Of a stretch of DNA of 14,394 nt, positions 1 to 7,071 are shown piece by piece. Where the stretch lies: contig CAZPHN010000047.1 in assembly GCA_964586765.1 (NCBI GenBank), positions 1 to 14,394 on the forward strand. Direction: 5' to 3'. A program made the position numbers and the translations under genes. How positions within the stretch are numbered: position 1 is the stretch's first letter; every line of letters starts with the position of its first letter. Under the pieces are notes generated by a model. The model was given only the letters and a program-made list of their open reading frames with translations. It ran no database searches and was not told the DNA's origin. The DNA is from UBA3263 sp964586765. GTDB taxonomy: Bacteria; Bacteroidota; Bacteroidia; Bacteroidales; Muribaculaceae.

Positions 1-1620
1 GAGGATCTCATAGCCATGAACGCGCTCTACCGTCCGGGACCTATGGACTATATCCCTGACTTCATTAACCGTAAGCAGGGTCGCGCGCCCATCACTTACG
101 ATATTCCCGAAATGGAGAAATATCTTAAGGACACATATGGCGTCACTGTCTATCAGGAACAGGTCATGCTCCTTAGCCGCCTGCTTGCCAACTTTACCCG
201 CGGCGAGAGCGATACGCTGCGCAAGGCTATGGGTAAGAAGCTCATCGACAAGATGAACCACCTGAAAGGCAAGTTCATGGAGGGCGGACAGGCAAACGGT
301 CACAAGCCCGAAGTGCTTGACAAGATCTGGAAGGACTGGGAGAAATTCGCGTCATACGCATTCAATAAGAGCCACGCCACCTGTTATAGCTGGGTAGCGT
401 TCCAGACGGCGTATCTCAAAGCCAACTATCCCGCCGAATATATGGCAGCGGTGCTTAGCCGAAACAAAAACGACAACACCAAACTGACCGTATTCATGGA
501 TGAATGTAAGTCCATGAAAATAAAGGTCAAAGGACCGGATGTCAATGAATCGTTCAGCAACTTCGGTGTGAACCGGAAGGGAGACATACGCTTCGGTATG
601 TCGGCAATCAAGGGCGTAGGCGAAGGTATTGTAAACGCAATTATTGCGGAGCGCGACGCCAACGGACCCTTCCAGAGCGTATATGACTTTGTGGAGCGCG
701 TCGACATTTCCAGCGGACTCAACCGCCGTACGCTCGACAACCTTGTACTTGCCGGAGCCTTTGACTGCTTTGCCGATGAAATCAAGCGCGAGGACTTTTT
801 TGCGACAAACTCGCGCGACGAGACATTTTCTGAGCAACTTGTACGCTACGGTCAGGCATACCAGCGCGACAAACAGCAGCAGAGCGTTTCGCTTTTCGAT
901 ATGTTTGGCGAGAGTTCAATGTCAACTGCCGGACGTCCGCCCGTCAAGCCCGCCGTTCCGTGGTCACCGTCAGAACGCCTTGCCAAGGAGCGTGAACTCG
1001 TCGGCATGTATCTGTCGTCCCATCCGCTCGACCCTTATTTCATTGAACTGACCTACGGGTGCCTCCCCATCAAGGACTTTGCCGACGGTGCGGTTGAAAA
1101 GATTGAGGGCAAGGACATCACCATAGGCGGTATGGTTGTAGAATTCCAGAGCAGACAGGGCAAAAAAGGTCCGTTCGGCATATTGAAACTCGAGGACCTT
1201 ACCGGTTCGACGGAATTACGCATGTTTGGCAATACATTTGCCAAATTCAACGGATTCTGCACCGAGGGACAGCAAATTCTCGTCACCGGCAAATTCCAGC
1301 GTCGCTATCCGGAAGAACCGCTTAGCTTCAACATTACCGACATATCGCTCCTGAGCGAGAAAAAAGGAAAGGTTATCAACGGCATTTCTCTTTCAATAGA
1401 GAGCGACAGAATCGAACCGGCGTTGGCGTCAATCCTCACCGAGAGTTCCGCCCATGTAGATGGCGAAATGGGCAGTCTTGAAATCCGCGTCTATGACAAT
1501 GCGCTAAATCGCGGACTTACGCTCTCGTCTCCAATGAAAATAGCCATCAACAAAAAACTTCTTGACAATCTTGAATCAATAAATATTCCGTATAACGTTA
1601 TAACCCACACTCAAAACTAA
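1..1620 (+). CDS. dnaE: DNA polymerase III subunit alpha, 3' part (5' end outside window)
   Basis: This is the C-terminal 539 residues of the replicative polymerase alpha subunit; the reading frame is open to the left edge, so the methionine at base 16 is internal and not the start. Visible landmarks are the ALYRPGPM segment (about bases 28-50), YQEQVM (about 151-170), FNKSHATCYSW in the fingers region (about 361-393), a helix-hairpin-helix of the form IKGVGEGI (about 607-630), and an OB-fold (about 1110-1350). These follow the order seen in Escherichia coli DnaE. The aspartate at residue 2 of the fragment lies where the third catalytic carboxylate is expected, but I am aligning from memory. 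The protein acts in chromosomal replication in the cytoplasm. The stop codon TAA is 7 bases before the thioredoxin start, which suggests co-transcription. No frameshift or missing segment is seen. Confidence 0.97.
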   Translation, partial: EDLIAMNALYRPGPMDYIPDFINRKQGRAPITYDIPEMEKYLKDTYGVTVYQEQVMLLSRLLANFTRGESDTLRKAMGKKLIDKMNHLKGKFMEGGQANGHKPEVLDKIWKDWEKFASYAFNKSHATCYSWVAFQTAYLKANYPAEYMAAVLSRNKNDNTKLTVFMDECKSMKIKVKGPDVNESFSNFGVNRKGDIRFGMSAIKGVGEGIVNAIIAERDANGPFQSVYDFVERVDISSGLNRRTLDNLVLAGAFDCFADEIKREDFFATNSRDETFSEQLVRYGQAYQRDKQQQSVSLFDMFGESSMSTAGRPPVKPAVPWSPSERLAKERELVGMYLSSHPLDPYFIELTYGCLPIKDFADGAVEKIEGKDITIGGMVVEFQSRQGKKGPFGILKLEDLTGSTELRMFGNTFAKFNGFCTEGQQILVTGKFQRRYPEEPLSFNITDISLLSEKKGKVINGISLSIESDRIEPALASILTESSAHVDGEMGSLEIRVYDNALNRGLTLSSPMKIAINKKLLDNLESINIPYNVITHTQN

Positions 1621-1627
1621 AATAATT

Positions 1628-1951
1628 ATGGCACAGACATTCACTGACGAAAACATCAAAGACATCATCGCATCCGGCAAACCCGTAATGATTGACTTCT
1701 GGGCAACATGGTGTGGACCTTGCGTTGGCATGAGTCCCGCAGTCGACACCGTGGCTGAAGAATATGCAGGTCGCGTAGAAGTTGGCAAATATAACATTGA
1801 TGAGAATAATGACCTTGCAATGCAGTATCGCATCATGTCCATCCCCACTATTCTCACCTTTAAGGACGGCAAAAAGACCGAACTCCGTCTTGTAGGCGCA
1901 CAAAGCGTTGAAAAGCTCCGCGAGACCCTCGACGCCCTCCTTGCCCTTTAA
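1628..1951 (+). CDS. trxA: Thioredoxin
   Basis: A 107-residue protein of the usual single-domain thioredoxin length. The redox active site is WCGPC with cysteines 29 and 32, preceded by the buried aspartate 23 in a VMIDFWATW strand. The cis-proline loop is visible as SIPT with proline 73, followed by the typical LTFKDG strand and turn. There is no signal peptide, so it should be a cytoplasmic general disulfide reductase supplied by thioredoxin reductase, for which no gene is present here. The start is the first ATG after the dnaE stop and is preceded by an A/T-rich stretch, with no Shine-Dalgarno sequence, as is normal in Bacteroidota. It lies 7 bases after dnaE and 18 bases before the next gene, so all three are probably on one transcript. 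The symbol trxA is a family-level choice; Bacteroidales usually carry several thioredoxins. Confidence 0.95.
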   Translation: MAQTFTDENIKDIIASGKPVMIDFWATWCGPCVGMSPAVDTVAEEYAGRVEVGKYNIDENNDLAMQYRIMSIPTILTFKDGKKTELRLVGAQSVEKLRETLDALLAL

Positions 1952-1969
1952 TAAATTAAAATTAATACC

Positions 1970-3490
1970 ATGTTCTCTGAATCTGACCTCAAAACCCTCG
2001 AAGAGAAGGGAATTACGCCCGAACAGGCAAAAAGTCAGCTTAACCGCTTCAAAATCGGCTTCCCGATTCTGAAAGTTGTTGACTCTGCCACCGTAGGTCA
2101 CGGAATTGCCCGCCTCGACACTGAGGCACAGGAAGCTGCCGAAAAACGCTGGGAGAAATATCTGGCTGACGGCGGTAAAGCCTGCAAGTTCGTTCCGGCG
2201 TCCGGCGCGGCTTCGCGTATGTTCAAATCGCTCTTCGCCTTTGTTGACGGAGCTGATGAAAAAGCTCCCGCAGGCTCCGACGTAGCCGAGGTAATAGAGT
2301 CAATCCATGACTTTGCCTTCTATCCCGCGCTCAATGAGGTATGCATAGCCCTCTATGGCAAAAATATCGACGCCCTTAAAGCCGAAGGACGCGACAAAGA
2401 TATAATCCGTGCCATAATCGACGGCTCGGGACTCAACTACGGACAGCTTCCCAAGGGACTTCTGCAGTTCCATACATATACCGACGGAGCACGTACACCC
2501 GTTGCGGAACACATAGCTGAAGGAGCGGCAACCGCTGCGGCTCAGGGAGGAACCCTCTACCTTCACTTCACTGTCAGCCCTGCCCACCGCGAACTTTTCC
2601 GCGCCGAGCTTGACCGGCTTATCCCTGAAGCCGAAAAGAAATACGGCGTAAAAATCGAGGCGTCGCTCTCAGAGCAGAAGGCGTTTACCGACACCATCGC
2701 AGCCAACACTGACGGCACTCCGTTCCGCACTGCCGACGGCAAACTCCTTTTCCGCCCCGGCGGTCACGGCGCGCTTATCCAGAACCTCAACGATATAGAC
2801 TCGGCTGTTGTATTCGTAAAGAATATCGACAATGTGGTTCCGGATGCTCAGCGCGACGCTACCATCAAATGGAAGCGCATCATTGCCGGTTACATGGTTC
2901 AGATTCATGACCGTATTGCTGAATATCTCAAGGAACTTCGCAGCGGCAACGCCACTATTGCCCGCCAACGCGAAATGATTCAGTTCCTCCACGACGTTCT
3001 TCAGGTCCGCGACCCCCATATGAAGGTAATGAGCGATGCCGAACTTGAGCAGTTCCTGCTTGTGAAACTTGACCGTCCGCTGCGTGTGTGCGGCATGGTT
3101 GTCAACGAAGGCGAACCCGGCGGCGGTCCGTATCTCACGGTTAACCCTGACGGCTCATCCTCACCGCAAATACTCGAAAGCCATCAGATAGCTCCGCAAT
3201 ATAAGGAACTTATGGCTAAAGCCACTCACTTCAACCCGGTTGATTTGGTATGCTATATTCAGGACCCCGACGGCAAGCCTTATGACCTGCCCAAGTATGT
3301 TGACCAAGCTACGGGATTTATCTCGCGCAAGTCAGCACAGGGTCGCGAACTGCTCGCGCTTGAACTGCCGGGACTGTGGAACGGCGCAATGAGCGACTGG
3401 AACACGGTATTTGTAGAAGTTCCGGCGGCTACGTTCAACCCCGTCAAGACCGTCAACGACCTATTGCGTCCCGCACACCGTCATTCGTAA
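1970..3490 (+). CDS. DUF4301 family protein, possible nucleotidyltransferase-like fold
   Basis: A 506-residue soluble protein without a signal peptide or membrane segments, recognised as the Bacteroidota family DUF4301 by its length and the CKFVPASGAASRMFK segment (residues 72-86). The function is not established. Three visible motifs recall UDP-sugar pyrophosphorylases: VPASGAASRM (75-84) is like the nucleotide-binding loop, RPGGHGAL (262-269) is like the PGGHGD segment, and FVKNIDNV (282-289) is like the conserved NxDN metal or substrate motif. This resemblance is an inference from reading and not an alignment. The start ATG lies 18 bases after the thioredoxin stop, with an A/T-rich leader. 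The last 10 bases overlap the end of the opposing permease gene, leaving no space for a terminator. Lipid or glycan nucleotide-sugar metabolism is a guess; the neighbours dnaE and trxA do not help. Confidence 0.88.
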   Translation: MFSESDLKTLEEKGITPEQAKSQLNRFKIGFPILKVVDSATVGHGIARLDTEAQEAAEKRWEKYLADGGKACKFVPASGAASRMFKSLFAFVDGADEKAPAGSDVAEVIESIHDFAFYPALNEVCIALYGKNIDALKAEGRDKDIIRAIIDGSGLNYGQLPKGLLQFHTYTDGARTPVAEHIAEGAATAAAQGGTLYLHFTVSPAHRELFRAELDRLIPEAEKKYGVKIEASLSEQKAFTDTIAANTDGTPFRTADGKLLFRPGGHGALIQNLNDIDSAVVFVKNIDNVVPDAQRDATIKWKRIIAGYMVQIHDRIAEYLKELRSGNATIARQREMIQFLHDVLQVRDPHMKVMSDAELEQFLLVKLDRPLRVCGMVVNEGEPGGGPYLTVNPDGSSSPQILESHQIAPQYKELMAKATHFNPVDLVCYIQDPDGKPYDLPKYVDQATGFISRKSAQGRELLALELPGLWNGAMSDWNTVFVEVPAATFNPVKTVNDLLRPAHRHS

Positions 3491-4668
3491 CGCATGGTGG
3501 TGGCGGGCGATATTTTCGCTACGGTCATTGCCGGAACTATCAAAACGAGCCAACTGACGGCTATGGCTCCGAGGTTAACGCCTATGAACCAGCCGAAAGT
3601 CAACTCAACCGGAACATGGTCGACGTAATATGACGCCGGGTCGAGCGGAATTATTTCCGTAAAGTTCTGGACCGCAATTATGACAAGGGCGAGCAGATTG
3701 CCCCAAAACAGACCGCGAATCACCAAACGTTCCGCCATCAGCATGAACACCCGTCTTATCTGTCTGTTGGAAGCTCCGAGAGCTTTCAGCAGACCGATTG
3801 TTTTTACACGCTCCAAAATTATAATAAAAAGCGATGAAATCAGCGTAACGGCAGCAACTATGCTCATCAAAGCGAGGATTACCACCACATTCGTGTCAAT
3901 CAGGTCAAGCCATGAGAAAAACTGCGCATCCGTCTGGTATACATCTGTCAGCCCGTATGCTCCCGTAAGTTTGCCGGTATAATAAGCGGTAAGTAGCTGT
4001 GAATGAATCTGCGACGCCAATGGCTTGATTAGATCCGGTTCAACCCCGCGGATACCCACTGACTGCACGTAACCATCAGGCAAGCCAAGCAGAATTCCGG
4101 GTAGACGCGGCGAACAGTAGGCAATATTGTCATCATGTTCCGCAATACCCGTATAATATATCGAATCGACGCGCAGAGACCTTACGCGCAGCCTGTTATC
4201 AACAAAAAAATATGCGGGAATCTTATCGCCTTCCTCTAACCCTAATGCCGATGCTTGGGTGCGGCTCACTATGACGCTCGACAGACTGTCAGGCTCTACG
4301 GCATCGCTTCCCTCAAGGCTAACAGCCATGAAATCATCCGTAGTCTTAAGTATACCCGCTATTGCAGTATGTCCGACCGTATATGCGCCGTCGGGAAGCG
4401 AAATTTCATCTAAAACCTCAGCTGAATCAAACGCTGCCGGATTGCCGTCGGAATCAAAGCCGGTAACGGTCACGGCGTCATCAATATTCAGTACGCTCCG
4501 CCTTACCTCCTGCTTGAACCCTGTCATTACCGCTACCGATAGCAACATTACCAATATTGACAATGCCACTCCGGCAATGGCTACTCCTACGGCAGGAGTA
4601 ACCCTGCGCGAACCCGTCTGCTTCCAAGCCAGCCTTCGCGCAAGCGACAGTTCAAATCCGTTCGCCAC
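3481..4668 (-). CDS. LolC/LolE-FtsX family ABC transporter permease
   Basis: A 395-residue inner-membrane protein with the topology of the lipoprotein-releasing (LolC/E) and FtsX permease families. It has one membrane segment near the N terminus (about residues 25-50), a periplasmic domain of about 200 residues, then three C-terminal membrane segments (about 262-285, 312-335 and 357-380). The segment ERVKTIGLLKALGAS after the second membrane segment is the family's cytoplasmic coupling region, and the ending ISPATTMRYE is typical. Family members work with a LolD-like ATPase to extract lipoproteins or drive periplasmic processes. No ATPase gene is present here, so the partner must be encoded elsewhere. 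Its start overlaps the end of the phosphatase gene by 17 bases, so translational coupling is likely. It is the last gene of the operon. Whether it handles lipoproteins specifically cannot be decided from sequence. Confidence 0.9.
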   Translation of the reverse strand: MANGFELSLARRLAWKQTGSRRVTPAVGVAIAGVALSILVMLLSVAVMTGFKQEVRRSVLNIDDAVTVTGFDSDGNPAAFDSAEVLDEISLPDGAYTVGHTAIAGILKTTDDFMAVSLEGSDAVEPDSLSSVIVSRTQASALGLEEGDKIPAYFFVDNRLRVRSLRVDSIYYTGIAEHDDNIAYCSPRLPGILLGLPDGYVQSVGIRGVEPDLIKPLASQIHSQLLTAYYTGKLTGAYGLTDVYQTDAQFFSWLDLIDTNVVVILALMSIVAAVTLISSLFIIILERVKTIGLLKALGASNRQIRRVFMLMAERLVIRGLFWGNLLALVIIAVQNFTEIIPLDPASYYVDHVPVELTFGWFIGVNLGAIAVSWLVLIVPAMTVAKISPATTMRYE

Positions 4669-5146
4669 TCTCCAGCCGGTTATACAGATTCATGCAGCCG
4701 TCCTGAAGCAAATCCAAAACGAGCTCGAAACCCTCCGCTCCTTCATAATATGGGTCAGGAACATGGTCATATCTTGCACCGCCGCTGAAAAACTCAGCCA
4801 TTCCGTGAATTTTACGTGCTGCCTCGACACTCGGAGCGAGATTGCGCAATTTTGAGAGATTTCCGGCATCCATGCCGATAATCAGGTCAAAATCATCGAA
4901 ATCCTCCACCTCGACCTTCCGGCATCTGTGGGTCAGCTCAAGTCCGCGCCGGCGCGCGTGAATGCGCATCCGCTCATCGGGAAGCTGACCTACATGATAG
5001 CCTCCCGTACCGGCAGAGTCAACCACATAACGCGATTCCGCACCCTGCTCCTTAAGTATCTCGCAAAAAACGCCCTCGGCAGCCGGGCTGCGGCATATAT
5101 TGCCGAGGCACACGAAAAGTATCCGAGTGGGTTTCTTATCTTCCAT
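4652..5146 (-). CDS. Low-molecular-weight protein tyrosine phosphatase
   Basis: A 164-residue cytoplasmic enzyme with the N-terminal phosphatase loop CLGNICRS, where cysteine 13 is the nucleophile and arginine 19 binds phosphate. The general acid is aspartate 131 in VPDPYYEG. Both motifs and the length fit the low-molecular-weight (arsenate-reductase-like fold) tyrosine phosphatases; with the DP(Y/W) signature intact it should be an active phosphatase rather than an arsenate reductase. Physiological substrates are unknown; relatives dephosphorylate bacterial tyrosine kinases of capsule export or arginine-phosphorylated proteins. The start lies 5 bases after the acyl-CoA synthetase stop and the end overlaps the permease start by 17 bases, so it is the middle gene of an operon. 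No kinase or capsule gene is visible nearby. Confidence 0.95.
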   Translation of the reverse strand: MEDKKPTRILFVCLGNICRSPAAEGVFCEILKEQGAESRYVVDSAGTGGYHVGQLPDERMRIHARRRGLELTHRCRKVEVEDFDDFDLIIGMDAGNLSKLRNLAPSVEAARKIHGMAEFFSGGARYDHVPDPYYEGAEGFELVLDLLQDGCMNLYNRLESGERI

Positions 5147-5151
5147 CCGTC

Positions 5152-6945
5152 TTACTGATACATTTTTTCTATCACGTCGGCGTAATGGTCAAAAACCACT
5201 CTGCGGCGAACCTTAAGCGTGTTGGTCAACTCGCCGCGCTCCATGGTGAAAGGAGTGGTAAGCAGAGTAAAACGCTTGATATGTTCATAAGGGGCAAGGT
5301 CAGCCGTAAGTTTCTCAATTCGCTCCATAACGAACTGGTTGACACGTGCATTCTGCGCGAGTTCCTCGCGAGTAAGGATACCAAGATGATTATCGGCGGC
5401 AAATTTGGCAAGAGCCTTGTAATCCGGCACAATCAACGCCGAAACAAATTTGCGTCGGTCACCCACTATGGCAACCTGCTCGAAGAGCGGGTCTGCGCCT
5501 AAGCGGCTTTCAAGTGCCTGAGGAGCTATATACTTGCCGTTAGAGGTCTTGAAAAGGTCCTTGATGCGGTCTGTAATATACAGATTGCCCTGCGAGTCTA
5601 TGCGTCCGGCGTCGCCGGTATGCAGCCAACCGTCAGGGGTAAACGCCTCGGCGGTCTGCTCGGGACTCTTATAATAACCCGCCATGACCGTCGGTCCGTA
5701 GACCTGTATTTCACTGTTGTCGCCAATACGTACCTTCAGCCCCCTCAACGGTACACCTACGGAAGGAATAGCGTATTCTTCATCAGGATAGCATGATACG
5801 GTAGCTGTGGTTTCACTCAGTCCGTAACCCACACACATATTTATGCCGACACTATGGCAGAATTCAACTATCTCGGAGGCAATCGGCGCGCCGGCGGTGG
5901 GAAACAGTTTTCCGTTGTCAACGCCTATCGCGGCGCGCAATTTGCGGAAAATCCTGCCGTTATACAGCTGATATTCGCGCTCGAGCAAGGCAGGGACCTT
6001 CAGCCCCATGCGGACATACTCAAGGTTACGGCGACGTCCTACCGCAAGCGCACGCTTAGCCATGGTGCGGCTAACCGCGCCCATCGCTTCTATTTTCTCC
6101 ATAACAACCGTGTAGACCTTCTCCCAGAATCGCGGAACCGCGCACATGGTCGAAGGAGTCACCTCGCGGATGGTCTGCTGGATGCGTGCCGTGTCGCGGT
6201 TAACATATATCGGCATAGAATACGTAAGACAGTAACAGCTCCACGCCATCTCGAAGATATGGCTTAACGGCAGGAAGCAAAGGGATGTATCGCCCGGCTG
6301 CAACATGGTAAGCCGCTCATGGTTGAAATTCATTGCCGCCACGAAGTTTCCGTGGGTAAGCATCGCGCCCTTGGGTTGACCTGTCGTGCCGGAAGTATAA
6401 AGCAATGTGGCAAGGTCATCGGCAGTGGCATTGTCACCGACGGCAATAGCTGCGGATTTCCGCTCAGCCGTTGCGGCACTTCCCTGCTCTAAAAGCGTTG
6501 AGAAATGTAACGAAGTCTTGTCGTCGACATCAAATCTGACAGCAGGGTCTGCGGCAATGATATATTTGATTCCAACGCGACGCGCAACATCATAATGAAC
6601 TTGCGTGCCAACCAGAATATATTTGATTTCGGCGTTGTCAACGATATATTTTACTTGGTCGACTGATGATGTGGCATAAATATTGACCGGAATGGCGCGA
6701 AGCTGCCATGCGGCAAAGTCAGTCATCAGAATTTCCGGACGGTTTTCTGAAAAAATGCCTATGGTTTCCTGAACTCCGAGTCCAAGTTCATGGAGGGCGG
6801 TTGCGACGTTTAATACATTCTCGGCAAAATGACCGCGTGTAACCGGCAGCCACTTTGTGCGTCCGCCGATTTCTGCCGGGAAAAAGAACGCCGTCATTTC
6901 GGGATTGTCGATATTTCTCGGGACAGAAACTAATGTAGGTATCAT
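5152..6945 (-). CDS. Long-chain fatty acid-CoA ligase (AMP-forming)
   Basis: A 597-residue member of the adenylate-forming enzymes, of the long-chain acyl-CoA synthetase type. It activates a fatty acid with ATP to an acyl-adenylate and transfers the acyl group to coenzyme A. Visible motifs are the phosphate loop YTSGTTGQPKG (183-193), GYGLSETT (373-380), the ribose-binding aspartate in LHTGDAG (aspartate 445), KTSNGKYIAPQALE in the hinge and C-terminal domain, and GELTNTLKVRRR, where lysine 578 is the expected catalytic lysine. There is no signal peptide; the enzyme is probably cytoplasmic or membrane-associated and serves phospholipid acyl recycling. The start ATG at 6945 is preceded by an A-rich stretch and lies about 30 bases from a TAnnTTTG promoter box. 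It is the first gene of a three-gene operon. I leave the symbol empty because several paralogues are usual. Confidence 0.95.
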   Translation of the reverse strand: MIPTLVSVPRNIDNPEMTAFFFPAEIGGRTKWLPVTRGHFAENVLNVATALHELGLGVQETIGIFSENRPEILMTDFAAWQLRAIPVNIYATSSVDQVKYIVDNAEIKYILVGTQVHYDVARRVGIKYIIAADPAVRFDVDDKTSLHFSTLLEQGSAATAERKSAAIAVGDNATADDLATLLYTSGTTGQPKGAMLTHGNFVAAMNFNHERLTMLQPGDTSLCFLPLSHIFEMAWSCYCLTYSMPIYVNRDTARIQQTIREVTPSTMCAVPRFWEKVYTVVMEKIEAMGAVSRTMAKRALAVGRRRNLEYVRMGLKVPALLEREYQLYNGRIFRKLRAAIGVDNGKLFPTAGAPIASEIVEFCHSVGINMCVGYGLSETTATVSCYPDEEYAIPSVGVPLRGLKVRIGDNSEIQVYGPTVMAGYYKSPEQTAEAFTPDGWLHTGDAGRIDSQGNLYITDRIKDLFKTSNGKYIAPQALESRLGADPLFEQVAIVGDRRKFVSALIVPDYKALAKFAADNHLGILTREELAQNARVNQFVMERIEKLTADLAPYEHIKRFTLLTTPFTMERGELTNTLKVRRRVVFDHYADVIEKMYQ

Positions 6946-6974
6946 ATTTTATTATGGAATTTTGGTTTCCGCTG

Positions 6975-6982
6975 CAAATATA
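6975..6982 (-). promoter_or_regulatory. Candidate -7 box for the acyl-CoA synthetase operon
   Basis: Read on the minus strand, TATATTTG matches the Bacteroidota -7 consensus TAnnTTTG and lies 29 bases upstream of the start codon at 6945. I see no convincing TTTG element about 20 bases farther upstream, so the call rests on the -7 box and its position alone. Confidence 0.5.
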
Positions 6983-7006
6983 GGCTTTTTTTCTCACATT
7001 AGACAC

Positions 7007-7033
7007 TTGTTTTCGTTTTTTTTATTAAATTTG
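7007..7033 (+). promoter_or_regulatory. Candidate promoter of the glycoside hydrolase gene
   Basis: TAAATTTG at 7026-7033 matches the Bacteroidota -7 consensus TAnnTTTG and lies 38 bases before the start codon at 7072. A TTG at 7007-7009 could be the -33 element, but the spacing of 16 bases is shorter than the usual 19-21. Together with the opposing box at 6975-6982 this makes a compact divergent promoter region. No clear operator repeat is seen. Confidence 0.55.
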
Positions 7034-7071
7034 CACATATTATATCGAAACATTAAACCTATTCTTTATCC

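Noticed and set aside
1598..2101. A 167-codon minus-strand open frame opposite thioredoxin.
   Set aside because: It overlaps the complete thioredoxin gene with its WCGPC motif and the start of DUF4301. It shows no motif of its own.
4259..4855. A 198-codon open frame on the plus strand across the permease and phosphatase genes.
   Set aside because: It lies antisense to two clearly recognisable genes and spans their junction. Its serine/threonine-rich composition is typical of a shadow frame.
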